DNA from: Oscillospiraceae bacterium
GTDB taxonomy: Bacteria; Bacillota; Clostridia; Oscillospirales; Oscillospiraceae
Assembly: GCA_031262405.1 (NCBI GenBank)
Contig: JAISHS010000001.1
Span: forward strand, 1-64,000
DNA length: 64,000 nucleotides
Reading direction: 5' to 3'
Part shown: piece by piece, positions 8,601 through 16,180 of the stretch
How positions within the stretch are numbered: the stretch's first letter is position 1
How the letters are laid out: the number at the start of each line of letters is the position of its first letter
Translations under genes and position numbers: made by a program
The notes under the pieces: model-generated
The model's input: only the letters and a program-made list of their open reading frames with translations
Databases searched by the model: none
What the model was told of the DNA's origin: nothing

Positions 8601-9130
8601 TGCGACTGGAGCTCCAAATAGAAATTCCCCTCGCCGAAGGCGGAGTTTAAGTCCAGCGCGAGAGCCTTTGCCCCTAAGTAATCGTCATTTATGATGCGCT
8701 GCTGAATCTCCCCCGCGACGCAGCCGGAGAGACAAATTAGCCCCTCGGAGTGCTGCTTTAGCAGCCCCCAGTCGATGCGGGGCTTGATATAGAAGCCCTC
8801 CAGAAAGCCCATGCTCACGAGGTAGCAGAGATTGCGATAGCCCGTTTCGTTTTTGCAGAGCAAGATGAGGTGGGAGTAATTGGAGTCCGCGCCGTAGTCC
8901 TTGTCAGCGCGGCCGCGGGGCGCGACATAGACCTCGCAGCCGATAATGGGCTTTATTCCGGCGGCGCGCGCCGCCTTGTAAAAGGCCACCGCGCCGTACA
9001 TAACGCCGTGGTCGGTTATGGCAAGAGAGCTTTGTCCGAGACTTTTTGCGTACTCGGCCAGCTCCCCAACGCGGCAAGCCCCGTCGAGGAGGGAAAATTC
9101 ACTATGAACATGTAAGTGCGCGAATGCCAT
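5651..9130 (-). CDS. dnaE: DNA polymerase III alpha subunit, DnaE type
   Basis: A 1159-residue protein, normal for DnaE1. It opens with the PHP domain (FAHLHVHSEFSLLDGA; later TNDAHYL). The polymerase core has GPGRGSAAGSLVSY and the catalytic aspartates in SMPDIDIDF. The finger region has YRPGPMDSIPRF and the later YAFNKAHAVSYA. A helix-hairpin-helix region and an OB-fold domain (VTVAGVIESSKTKTTKNG) close the protein. It replicates DNA in the cytoplasm; in Firmicutes DnaE often works with PolC on the lagging strand. The start is the ATG at 9130, with GGGAGGACAG upstream. It is the last gene of the leftward block and is separated from whiA by a repeat-filled gap. Confidence 0.97.
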   Translation of the reverse strand: MAFAHLHVHSEFSLLDGACRVGELAEYAKSLGQSSLAITDHGVMYGAVAFYKAARAAGIKPIIGCEVYVAPRGRADKDYGADSNYSHLILLCKNETGYRNLCYLVSMGFLEGFYIKPRIDWGLLKQHSEGLICLSGCVAGEIQQRIINDDYLGAKALALDLNSAFGEGNFYLELQSHGLSDEVKATQGLIRLHRETGIPLAATNDAHYLRREEARNQDVLMCVQMAKTLDEPDRLRFEGSEFYLKTEEEMRSLFSEFPECDEAISNTALIAEKCSFDFEFGHYHLPRFPLPESEKNSLEYLRKLCDAGFSLRYPSGRADLDKLRAQLDYELALIEKMGFTDYFLIVSDFIAFAKGSGIPVGPGRGSAAGSLVSYCLNITDVDPIKYGLFFERFLNPERVSMPDIDIDFCVERRGEVIDYVNRKYGFDHVAQIVTFGTMAARLALRDVGRVLALTYAECDAVAKQVPFSLNMTINEALRLSKPLREMYDNDERIRNLIDTARALEGMPRHASTHAAGVVITGRPVYEYVPLAKNDESIVTQYPMGTLEELGLLKMDFLGLRNLTVLAKAQELVRKREPDFDIEKAPDDDKATFEMISQGKTSGVFQLESTGMTGVCVGLKPRSIEDITAVIALYRPGPMDSIPRFLACSAAPEKVTYKHESLRPILEVTYGCIVYQEQVIEIFRRLAGFSLGQADLIRRAMSKKKEKEIKKERAAFIYGDPERGIAGAIAGGVPEKIAGSVYDEILDFANYAFNKAHAVSYAIVSYRTAYMKRHYPREYMAALLSSVLDSTGKVAEYIGECKELGIKLLPPDVNESEADFTVSGENIRFGLVAIKNIGRGFIAALEAERRAGGAFSSYEDFCRRLHGRELNRRAAESLIRAGAFDSLGHTRRALMSVAGIIIDGISGDARKNVQGQLDLFSGGESAAPETVKIPELSEFSARDIMAMEKETTGLYLSGHPMDEHREAVRRAGAVAIGSVTADFAQEGGPTAYTDGQLVTVAGVIESSKTKTTKNGSLMSYIQLEDTTGTIETIAFQRVLDVSGGYIKEGAPVVVMGKISARDEKEPQLMLETLRPIEDASPQPETVAPSLDGRKLWIRLPTRDAQTLERLRKLLFMFEGGSRVIIYIEDEGKRLAGSCWVHPALLNELNSWLGGENVVFR

Positions 9131-9142
9131 GTAATCTGTCCT

Positions 9143-9270
9143 CCCGTCATTGCGGGCTTGACCCGCAATCCCCCCGTAATATGAGGAGACTGCGTAGCCG
9201 TAGGGGATTCCGGGTCAAACCCGGAATGACGGCGGCTGCGCCGCCGCCTTATCTTTTATCTGTTATCTGC
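9143..9270. repeat. Palindromic repeats between whiA and dnaE
   Basis: Two palindromes occur: CATTGCGGGCTTGACCCGCA at about 9148-9167, and GATTCCGGGTCAAACCCGGA near 9207-9226. They are followed by an AT-arm fragment (TTATCTTTTATCTGTTATCT) that forms the end of whiA. The insertion sits inside an otherwise tightly packed block. Confidence 0.6.
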
Positions 9271-10139
9271 CTCATCCGATGGCTCATACAACTCTTACTT
9301 ACCGGAGGGTTTGCCATGGCCGCGAGCTCCGAGAGGCTGGATTCGGGGTTGCCCAGGCGCAGCTGCGCCGCCTCGCGCAGCTTCTCAGGGAGAGCGTCGA
9401 GCTTACCTGCAAGAGCGAGCTTTTCTATCGCGTCGAGCTGCTCCTGCGACGCGGAGACAATCTTGTCGGCGTTCGCGCTGTCGCAATTGACGCGGCGGTT
9501 AATCGTGTTGCGCATATCCTTTTCCACCTTCGCGGACATGATTTTCATCGCCGCAACGGGCGCGCCGATGGTCGTCAAAAAGTCCTCAATGGCTCCGGAC
9601 TGCTTGAAATAGGTGATGTAATTGCCGCTCCGTCGCAGATCCTTGGGCGCAAAGCCCAGCTCAAGCAGCATAGATAGGGTCTCGCGGGACACGCTGTAGT
9701 GCGGGGTTACAAGCTCGAGATGATAGCTCTTTCCGGGGTCGGAGAGGCTGCCCCCGGCGAGAAAGGCGCCGCGCAGGAATGAGATTTTGCAACAGCGCTC
9801 CTCGAGCACGCCGAGGTTTATGTGGTGCGCCAGAAGGGCCTCCGGCTCATAGCCATAGGCCTCAAAAACCCGTCGGATATCCTTCGGCTTTGTTATCGAA
9901 AAGGTCTCCCGTCCCTTGTGCACCGCAGCGGGCTGGGGATCGAAGCCGAGGGCAAAGGCGCGCCGGAAAAGCTCCGGCAGGCGCGCGGCGAAGGGGGCGC
10001 TGCCCGTGACTAGCCGAAGCTCCTCAGCGGAAAAGAGGTTGCCATAGAGCAGCGCGCCATAGGCCTCCGCCACGGCACAGCAACGCTTGTCCAGCGGAAA
10101 GCGGCAGAGTTCTTCTTTAGTTTCGGATGAAAAGGACAT
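9249..10139 (-). CDS. whiA: WhiA-family DNA-binding protein
   Basis: A 296-residue protein matching WhiA in length and layout. The N-terminal LAGLIDADG-homing-endonuclease-like region has the typical SFSSETKEELCRFP opening and RCCKISFLRGAFLAGGSLSD (about 114-133). The C-terminal helix-turn-helix has NRRVNCDSANADKIVSASQEQ and LRLGNPESSLSELAAMANPP. WhiA regulates sporulation genes in actinomycetes and affects division in Bacillus; its role here is unknown. It sits downstream of yvcK and rapZ, the standard Firmicute order. Confidence 0.95.
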   Translation of the reverse strand: MSFSSETKEELCRFPLDKRCCAVAEAYGALLYGNLFSAEELRLVTGSAPFAARLPELFRRAFALGFDPQPAAVHKGRETFSITKPKDIRRVFEAYGYEPEALLAHHINLGVLEERCCKISFLRGAFLAGGSLSDPGKSYHLELVTPHYSVSRETLSMLLELGFAPKDLRRSGNYITYFKQSGAIEDFLTTIGAPVAAMKIMSAKVEKDMRNTINRRVNCDSANADKIVSASQEQLDAIEKLALAGKLDALPEKLREAAQLRLGNPESSLSELAAMANPPVSKSCMSHRMRQITDKR

Positions 10140-10149
10140 AGTACCCCTA

Positions 10150-10276
10150 CTTTCAGGAATTGAGAATTGATAATGCAGAATTGAGAATTAGAGGAGTCGC
10201 GCAAAGCGCGACAGAATTTAAATATCGCGTAGCGATACATTCATTGTCAATTATCAATTGTCAATTCTCAATTGCC
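10150..10276. repeat. MITE-like inverted repeat between yvcK and whiA
   Basis: The left arm (AATTGAGAATTGATAATG) and right arm (CAATTATCAATTGTCAATTC) are inverted copies. Between them lie the GC palindromes GAGTCGCGCAAAGCGCGAC (10194-10212) and ATCGCGTAGCGAT. The right arm forms the last codons and stop region of yvcK, so the insertion seems to have remade that gene's 3' end. Confidence 0.65.
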
Positions 10277-11269
10277 CTTATAAACCTTGGTTCTCGAAAC
10301 CTCTCTGTATAATTTCATCACCGCAGCCCCCAGTGCCTCCGGGTCGTGGTGGGCGAAGCCGTCTTGGGTCTCAAGGAGCGGATAGAGCACGCTTGTTACG
10401 CCCAGAGCCTTGACCTCAGCCTCGTCGAGCTTCGTCTGGGAGCCGCCGAGGCTCATGTGATTTTTCAGAACCTCCGGCGGAAAGCTCTGGCTGCCGGCAA
10501 GGCAATAGTCGAAAATTTTACCCCCCGCGTGACGAAAAATCTCCCTTATGTGGTCGGCGGCGGTAAAGCCCCCCGTCTCGCCGTTTTCGGTGGCTACGTT
10601 GAGTATGTAGAGCTTCACGGCGTCGGAGGCTCTTATCGCCTCCGGCACACCGCTAGTGAGTATGTTGGGAATAATGCTGGTATAGAGACTGCCGGGGCCT
10701 AGGATAATGAGGTCCGCCCGCTCTATGGCGCGAAGCGCCTCCGGCAGAGCCGGCGGAGCCTCCGGAAGGATTTTAATGCGCTCTATTCGGCGGCCGTGGC
10801 TCATTTTATATTCGCGGATGCTCGACTCGCCGAGAATTTGGGTGCCGTCCTCAAAATACGCTGTCAGACGCACATCCTCTGCTGTGACGGGCAGGACTCT
10901 GCCCGTGAGCGCCAAAACCTCGCTCAGGCGCAGAACCGCGATGTAAAACGAGCCGGAAATGTCTGTCAGCGCGGCGAGAAAGAGATTTCCAAGGCTCTGC
11001 CCGCGCATTGTGCCCTCGGTGAAGCGATAGCCCAGAAGCTGCTGCATCGTAGGCTCCGCGTTTGCCAAGGCTTGAAGGCAATTGCGAACGTCGCCGGGCG
11101 GGGGCATTCCCAGCTCGTCGCGCAGAACGCCCGAGCCGCCGCCGTCGTCCGCCATTGTGACGACCGCCGTCAGCCTTCCCGTGTGCCGCTTAAGCCCGCG
11201 CAGGAGCGTTGACAGCCCGTTTCCTCCGCCGATTGCAACCGTTTCCGGCTCACTGTTTGAATATGTCAT
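10268..11269 (-). CDS. yvcK: YvcK/CofD-like gluconeogenesis factor
   Basis: A 333-residue protein of the YvcK family. The N-terminal nucleotide-sugar-binding loop reads AIGGGNGLSTLLRGLKRHT, followed by VVTMADDGGGSGVLRDELG and PPGDVRNCL. It later has LGNLFLAAL and IILGPGSLYTSIIPNIL. In Bacillus YvcK is needed for growth on gluconeogenic carbon sources and for cell shape, and it binds UDP-GlcNAc. The start at 11269 lies 2 nt after the rapZ stop, so the two genes are almost certainly cotranscribed and coupled. Confidence 0.95.
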   Translation of the reverse strand: MTYSNSEPETVAIGGGNGLSTLLRGLKRHTGRLTAVVTMADDGGGSGVLRDELGMPPPGDVRNCLQALANAEPTMQQLLGYRFTEGTMRGQSLGNLFLAALTDISGSFYIAVLRLSEVLALTGRVLPVTAEDVRLTAYFEDGTQILGESSIREYKMSHGRRIERIKILPEAPPALPEALRAIERADLIILGPGSLYTSIIPNILTSGVPEAIRASDAVKLYILNVATENGETGGFTAADHIREIFRHAGGKIFDYCLAGSQSFPPEVLKNHMSLGGSQTKLDEAEVKALGVTSVLYPLLETQDGFAHHDPEALGAAVMKLYREVSRTKVYKGN

Positions 11270-11271
11270 AA

Positions 11272-12132
11272 TTACAGCTTCCCAATATCCCTGTTGATGT
11301 TCTGCGAGTTATAACCCAGCGAAATTATCTTCGAGCAAAGCGCCCGAGAAATCGCAACGCTCCTGTGGTGGCCGCCCGTGCAGCCGATTGAGATTACAAG
11401 GCCGGTCTTGCCCTCCTGAGCATAGAGCGGGAGCAGATAGGCTATTAAATCCTGCAATTTTGCCATGAAGTGCGACGCCTCTTCCCCGCCCAAAACATAG
11501 TCATAGACGGCGGCGTCCATGCCCGTTTTGTCGCGCAGCTCCGGAACGTAATAGGGGTTCGGGAGAAAGCGCACGTCAAAGACGAGGTCAGACTCAATAG
11601 GCACCCCGAACTTAAAGCCGAAGGACATTACGTTGACAGCAAGCGCTCTCCCCTGCTCTCCCTCCGCGAAGAGCTTATACAGTCGGTTTTGCAGCATACC
11701 GAGGGTCGTGCCGGAGGTGTTTATGACGAAATCCGCCTTTTCCCGCACCGGAGTAAGCAGCGCAATCTCATTTGTAATCGCCTTTTCAATCGAGACTCCG
11801 GCCTCGATAAGCGGGTGTCTGCGGCGCGACTCCTTATAACGGCGGACAATTGTGGGCAGATCCGCCTCCACAAACAGAATGTGATAGGGGCAGCCCATCT
11901 CTACAAGCAGCTGCAGTTGTTCAAACAGCTCGCTGAAATTGCTGCGCTCTCGAATGTCCGTTACCAGCGCGACGCGGTCGTAACGGTTGTTCGCCGCCAA
12001 ACACAGCTGCGCGAATTTCTGGATCAGCGCAACCGGCATATTGTCCACGCAGTAATAGGACATATCCTCCAGAACATCCGCCGCGCGGCTCTTTCCCGCG
12101 CCGGAAAGCCCGGACACTATTAGGAACTCCAT
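11272..12132 (-). CDS. rapZ: RapZ-like RNase adapter / nucleotide-binding protein
   Basis: A 286-residue protein with the P-loop GLSGAGKSRAADVLEDMSYY at residues 8-27, the usual RapZ/YvcJ opening. The C-terminal half has MSFGFKFGVPIESDLVFDVR and ISIGCTGGHHRSVAI, the domain that in E. coli RapZ binds glucosamine-6-phosphate and the small RNA GlmZ. In Firmicutes the homologue (YvcJ) hydrolyses GTP and affects competence; an RNA role there is not proven. AGGAGAAAAGGGG precedes the ATG at 12132. It is the neighbour of yvcK and whiA, as in most Gram-positives. Confidence 0.95.
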   Translation of the reverse strand: MEFLIVSGLSGAGKSRAADVLEDMSYYCVDNMPVALIQKFAQLCLAANNRYDRVALVTDIRERSNFSELFEQLQLLVEMGCPYHILFVEADLPTIVRRYKESRRRHPLIEAGVSIEKAITNEIALLTPVREKADFVINTSGTTLGMLQNRLYKLFAEGEQGRALAVNVMSFGFKFGVPIESDLVFDVRFLPNPYYVPELRDKTGMDAAVYDYVLGGEEASHFMAKLQDLIAYLLPLYAQEGKTGLVISIGCTGGHHRSVAISRALCSKIISLGYNSQNINRDIGKL

Positions 12133-12162
12133 TTGTACCCCTTTTCTCCTGTAAATCGTCTC

Positions 12163-13086
12163 TTATCTGTTATCTATTATTCGCACTTCTGGTTCAAGTG
12201 CGACGCCGAATTTCGACATCACTGTTTCCTGAACGTGAGTCATCACGGCGCGCACGTCGTTAAAGCTTGCGCCCCCGCTGTTTATAACGAAGCCCGCGTG
12301 CTTTTCGCTCACCTGGGCTCCGCCTATAGTGAAGCCCTTGAGTCCGGCCTGCTCAATGAGCGCGGCGGCAAAGTGACCCTCCGGACGCTTGAAGGTGCTT
12401 CCGGCAGAGGGCTTTTCCAGAGGCTGCGAGGCGCGGCGCTTTGCCGCAAGAGCGCGCATATTCGCCAAAATCTCGTCTCTGTCCCCCGGCTTAAGGCGCA
12501 GCCGCGCCGAGACAATCACGTCGCCTGTTTCAGTAAAGGCGCTGTGCCGATAGGAGAAATTAAGCTCCGCGCCGCTTTTTTCCTCAAAGCTCCCGTCGGG
12601 CGTTAGGTACTTTACGCTCTGCACGAGGTCCTTAAGCTCCCCGCCATAGGCGCCCGCGTTCATATAGATTCCGCCGCCCAGAGTGCCGGGGATTCCGTGG
12701 GCAAAGGCTAGCCCCGCCAGAGCGTTTTCCGCGCAGAAGGCCGCGAGCCTCGCGAGGGTTATTCCCGCGCCGGCGGTGATCTCAACGCCGGAACCGTCGC
12801 CGCCGGTGACCGAAACCGCGTCCAGACCCTCGCCGAGCCTAACCACAAGGGCGTCCAGAGCCTCGTCAGTCACCAGCAAATTTGTCCCCGCACCGATGAC
12901 AAGCGGAGAGCACCCCGCGCGATTTAACAGGGCTACGAGAGCAGCCAGCTCCTCTTCGGATTTAGGCAGCGCGAAGTATTTTGCCGCCCCGCCGATTTTA
13001 AAGGAGCAGTGCTCCCGCAGGGGCTCATTCTCCAGAAGCTTCAGTTCGGGCAGAGCATTTTTAATCTCCTGAATCGGAAAATCCAT
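12163..13086 (-). CDS. murB: UDP-N-acetylmuramate dehydrogenase
   Basis: A 307-residue type II MurB. It catalyses the NADPH-dependent reduction of UDP-GlcNAc-enolpyruvate to UDP-MurNAc, the second step of peptidoglycan precursor synthesis. FAD-binding signatures are visible: HCSFKIGGAAKYFALP, VIGAGTNLLV and AGLAFAHGIPGTLGGGIYMNAG. The catalytic Ser is in KPSAGSTFKRPEG, and the closing EPEVRII has the Glu proton donor. It begins 3 bp after hprK stops, so the two are cotranscribed. Its end runs into an AT-arm repeat fragment (12159-12182). Confidence 0.97.
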   Translation of the reverse strand: MDFPIQEIKNALPELKLLENEPLREHCSFKIGGAAKYFALPKSEEELAALVALLNRAGCSPLVIGAGTNLLVTDEALDALVVRLGEGLDAVSVTGGDGSGVEITAGAGITLARLAAFCAENALAGLAFAHGIPGTLGGGIYMNAGAYGGELKDLVQSVKYLTPDGSFEEKSGAELNFSYRHSAFTETGDVIVSARLRLKPGDRDEILANMRALAAKRRASQPLEKPSAGSTFKRPEGHFAAALIEQAGLKGFTIGGAQVSEKHAGFVINSGGASFNDVRAVMTHVQETVMSKFGVALEPEVRIIDNR

Positions 13087-13089
13087 CTG

Positions 13090-14043
13090 CTAAATCCATT
13101 CCGGCTGAAAGCCGCCGCTATCAATCATCTCGTCGTGGCGCTTTTCAAGCGCGCGCGCCGCGTTATAGCCCAGCTTTTTCTGCCTGTTATTCATCGCGGC
13201 AAGCTCAACGATAACCGCGAGGTTTCGCCCCGGTCTTACCGGAACCATTATCGACGGAAGGGGAACCTCTAAAATCTCTGTAAATTCCTCCTCGGTGCCA
13301 AGCCTGGTGTAGGTCTTGTTGGGGTCCCAAATCTCGAGGTTTACGACAAGATGTATGCTCTGCGACGCCTTAACCGCGCCGACGCCGTATATGTCTCTGG
13401 CGTTTACCACGCCAATTCCGCGGAACTCCATGTAGTGGCGAATGAGCGGCGGCGACTGTCCGACAAGGGTTTCGGCGGAAATCTGGCGGATTTCAACGGC
13501 GTCGTCCGCGATCAGCCGGTGTCCGCGCTTAATCAGCTCCAGCGCGGTCTCGCTCTTGCCGATGCCGGAGTCGCCTGTTATGAGAACGCCCTCGCCGTAG
13601 ACGTCTACAAGAACGCCGTGGATGGTCTGGCGCGGCGCGAGGTGCACATGCAGGGAGGTTATGAGCCTTGCCATATACTCGGAGGTCGCCATGGGAGTTG
13701 CAAGCAGGTTGACGTCATAGCGCTTCGCCATGGTCAGCATCTCCTGCAGCGGCCTGATACCGTGACAGGCAATGAGCGCGCAGGGTCTCCGGCGCATAAG
13801 CTCCTCTATCGAGCGCTCCCGCGCGCTATCGTCCAGCTGCAGCAGATAGGTGTTCTCCTGCTTACCGTAGAGCAGCGCGCGCAGGGGGTCGTGGTATTCA
13901 TAGAAGCCCGTGAATTGAAGGCCGGGTCTTGCGACCTCGCGGCTGAAAATCAGCGTCTCGGCATAGTCCGAGGCGGCGTGTACTATTTCAAGCTTATGCT
14001 CCTGGGTCAGCTTTGAGAGCAAAACCGAATGTTTTTCATCCAT
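13090..14043 (-). CDS. hprK: HPr kinase/phosphorylase
   Basis: A 317-residue protein. The C-terminal catalytic domain holds the P-loop GDSGIGKSETALELIKRGHR (about 156-175), followed by LIADDAVEI. It also has the HprK signature EFRGIGVVNARDIYG and the closing LEVPLPSIMVPVRPGRN. It phosphorylates Ser46 of HPr in response to glycolytic intermediates and reverses this at high phosphate, controlling carbon catabolite repression in Firmicutes. The ATG at 14043 has AAGGAGGA upstream. No ptsH or crh partner is present in the window. Confidence 0.97.
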   Translation of the reverse strand: MDEKHSVLLSKLTQEHKLEIVHAASDYAETLIFSREVARPGLQFTGFYEYHDPLRALLYGKQENTYLLQLDDSARERSIEELMRRRPCALIACHGIRPLQEMLTMAKRYDVNLLATPMATSEYMARLITSLHVHLAPRQTIHGVLVDVYGEGVLITGDSGIGKSETALELIKRGHRLIADDAVEIRQISAETLVGQSPPLIRHYMEFRGIGVVNARDIYGVGAVKASQSIHLVVNLEIWDPNKTYTRLGTEEEFTEILEVPLPSIMVPVRPGRNLAVIVELAAMNNRQKKLGYNAARALEKRHDEMIDSGGFQPEWI

Positions 14044-14048
14044 GAGAC

Positions 14049-14768
14049 TTAGTTCCTCCTTCGTCCGGAAACCAGCAGCAAAAGCCGAAGCAGCTGCGTC
14101 AGCGATACCGCCAGCGCCGCGACATAGGTCATCGCCGCCGCCGAAAGGACGCGGCGGGCTTCCTTTTGCTCGTCTGCGGTCAAGATTCCGTATTGGTTTA
14201 TGGTCTGCATAGCCCTGCGGCTCGCGTTAAACTCCACCGGCAGCGTCACCAGCTGGAACACCACGCAGAGCGCAAAGCAGATTATGCCCGCATAGGCGAA
14301 GTTTATGAAAAACGCGGAAAAGCCCGAGAGCAGCAGCCCTATGATGACGAGCGGTATTGCCGCCCTGGAACCGATCTGCGTCATGGGAATAATCGCGCCG
14401 CGCAGCTTTATGGGGCCGTAATCTCCGGCGTATTGGAGGGCGTGACCTGCCTCGTGAGCGGCGACTCCGACGGCGGCGGTCGAGGCGTTCCCATAGACCG
14501 CCTGAGACAGAGAAATTACATTCTCCTTGGGGTCATAGTGGTCAGAGAGCGTTCCGGAAACCATCTCCACGCGGACATTGTAAAGCCCGTTCGAGCGGAG
14601 AATTCTCTCTGCGGCCTCCGCGCCCGTAATCCCGGACGCCGTGCGGCTTTGGCTGTATTTTTTAAAGGTCGACTTCACTCGCGCACTCGCAAAAATCGCA
14701 AGGATAACAGCGGGCAGCACCAGCACAATATAAGTCATGTTGAACCCGTAACCGAAACCATAGGGCAT
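14049..14768 (-). CDS. YugP-type neutral zinc metallopeptidase (membrane)
   Basis: A 239-residue membrane protein. The N-terminal segment (TYIVLVLPAVILAIFASARV) is a transmembrane helix. The zinc-binding motif VGVAAHEAGHALQYAGDYGP is near residues 100-119. Two long hydrophobic stretches follow (AIPLVIIGLLLSGFSAFF and AGIICFALCVVFQLVTLP), and another hydrophobic helix lies at the C-terminus. This matches the Zn_peptidase_2/YugP family; substrates are unknown. GGAGG lies 8 nt before the ATG at 14768. It is the first gene of the block that runs through hprK to dnaE. Confidence 0.9.
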   Translation of the reverse strand: MPYGFGYGFNMTYIVLVLPAVILAIFASARVKSTFKKYSQSRTASGITGAEAAERILRSNGLYNVRVEMVSGTLSDHYDPKENVISLSQAVYGNASTAAVGVAAHEAGHALQYAGDYGPIKLRGAIIPMTQIGSRAAIPLVIIGLLLSGFSAFFINFAYAGIICFALCVVFQLVTLPVEFNASRRAMQTINQYGILTADEQKEARRVLSAAAMTYVAALAVSLTQLLRLLLLVSGRRRN

Positions 14769-14800
14769 CTGCTCAACCTCCGAATATATTTGTTGGAAAT

Positions 14801-14829
14801 ATTGTACCCTATTTATGCCAAGAATTCAA
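14801..14829 (-). promoter_or_regulatory. Promoter of the zinc peptidase-hprK-murB-rapZ-yvcK-whiA-dnaE block
   Basis: On the minus strand TTGAAT (14829-14824) and TACAAT (14806-14801) are separated by 17 bp. The leader is about 25 nt. No other convincing promoter is seen inside the block, though the repeat-filled gaps near whiA and dnaE could hold weak ones. Confidence 0.65.
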
Positions 14830-14902
14830 TCTTATAAATGTAAAATTAAAATACACCGGAATAAAACAAAAACTTGCCCTTTAAAATTGGTAAAATCTAT
14901 GT

Positions 14903-14916
14903 TATACTACGTAGTA
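14903..14916 (+). promoter_or_regulatory. TATACT box overlapping a 12-bp palindrome upstream of the alcohol dehydrogenase
   Basis: TATACT (14903-14908) resembles a -10 box and overlaps the perfect palindrome TACTACGTAGTA (14905-14916), placed like an operator. No good -35 lies 17 bp upstream, so an activator or a repressor acting at this site is possible. Confidence 0.4.
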
Positions 14917-14944
14917 CAAACTCAATTTAATTACGAGGTGCTAT

Positions 14945-16117
14945 ATGCTAAATTTTGATTTCCACACTCCCACTTATTTCGACTTCGGCGACGGCGCGGA
15001 GAAAAACGTCGGCAAGCTTGTTCGGCTTTTCGGCGGCACGAAGGTTCTTCTCCATTACGGCGGCGGCTCGGTCAAGCGCAACGGCGTCTATGACGCGGTT
15101 GTAAGCTCTCTGAACGAAGCTTCCCTGCCCTTTATTGAGCTGGGCGGGGTCAAGCCGAATCCGCGCAGCGGACTGGTGTATGAGGGCATTGAGCTCTGCA
15201 GGCGCGAGGGCGTCGACTTTGTTCTGGCAATCGGCGGCGGCAGCTCTATTGACTCCGCCAAGGCGATAGCTATGGGCGTGCCCTATGACGGCGACTTCTG
15301 GGATTTCTTCGGAGGCACAAAGACGCCGGAGGCGGCCTTGCCCGTCGGAACGGTTTTGACTATTGCCGCCGCCGGAAGCGAGGGCAGCTATAACGCCGTC
15401 ATCACGCTTGAAGACGGCAACATCAAAGCCGGAAACAACCCGAGCGTTGTCTGCCGCCCGAAATTTTCAATCATGAACCCGCGCTACACCTTCTCCCTTC
15501 CGCCCTATCAGACGGCCTGCGGGATCACGGACATGATGGCTCACATCTGTGAGCGCTATTTCACAAACACCAAGAACGTCGACGTTACCGACCGCCTTTC
15601 TGAGGTACTGCTCAAAACGATAATCGCCAATGCTCCCACCGCCGTCAATGTCCCCGACGACTATGACTCCCACGCCGAAATAATGTGGGCGGGAATGCTT
15701 GCGCATAACAATCTCGTCGGCGTTGGCCGCGAGCAGGATTGGTCGAGTCACGGCATGGAGCACGAGCTCTCCGCCCTCTTTGACGTCGCGCACGGCGCGG
15801 GTCTTGCGGTCGTTATGCCCGCGTGGATGGAATTTGTGGTGACGCACGACATTGCCCGCTTTGCGCAGTTCGCCGTGCGCGTCTGGGGCTGCGATTTAGA
15901 TTACGCAAACCCCGAAAAGACCGCGCGCGAGGGCATCGCCCGCTTCAAGGCCTTCCTGCGCTCAATCGGAATGCCGATTACGCTCTCCGAGCTCGGTATT
16001 CCCGAGGACGCCATACCGAAGCTCGTGGCGCACCGCGCGAAGATCGGCTTCCCGCTCGGCTCCTTTGTCAAAATAGGCGCGGACGAGATGACCGCGATTC
16101 TCAATCTCGCGAAGTAA
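14945..16117 (+). CDS. Iron-containing alcohol dehydrogenase (butanol dehydrogenase-like)
   Basis: A 390-residue group III alcohol dehydrogenase. Cofactor binding is shown by VLAIGGGSSIDSAKAIAMG (about 94-112) and by TVLTIAAAGSEGSYNAVIT. Metal ligands are expected in CGITDMMAHICERYF, SSHGMEHELSALFDVAHGAG (the GMEHELS and HGAG signatures) and the nearby His residues. The opening NFDFHTPTYFDFGDGAE is typical of BDH/YqhD-type enzymes. It would reduce aldehydes to alcohols with NAD(P)H, a fermentation end step. It is monocistronic, with a strong terminator after it. Confidence 0.92.
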   Translation: MLNFDFHTPTYFDFGDGAEKNVGKLVRLFGGTKVLLHYGGGSVKRNGVYDAVVSSLNEASLPFIELGGVKPNPRSGLVYEGIELCRREGVDFVLAIGGGSSIDSAKAIAMGVPYDGDFWDFFGGTKTPEAALPVGTVLTIAAAGSEGSYNAVITLEDGNIKAGNNPSVVCRPKFSIMNPRYTFSLPPYQTACGITDMMAHICERYFTNTKNVDVTDRLSEVLLKTIIANAPTAVNVPDDYDSHAEIMWAGMLAHNNLVGVGREQDWSSHGMEHELSALFDVAHGAGLAVVMPAWMEFVVTHDIARFAQFAVRVWGCDLDYANPEKTAREGIARFKAFLRSIGMPITLSELGIPEDAIPKLVAHRAKIGFPLGSFVKIGADEMTAILNLAK

Positions 16118-16131
16118 AGATAACTAAACGC

Positions 16132-16173
16132 AAACAGCGCAGTCCAAGAGAATTGGACTGCGCTGTTTTTCGC
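16132..16173. terminator. Bidirectional terminator between adh and sleB
   Basis: AAACAGCGCAGTCCAA (16132-16147) and TTGGACTGCGCTGTTT (16153-16168) form a perfect 16-bp stem with loop GAGAA. T-runs occur on the + side, and an A/T-rich stretch lies on the other. Confidence 0.9.
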
Positions 16174-16180
16174 CGCTAAA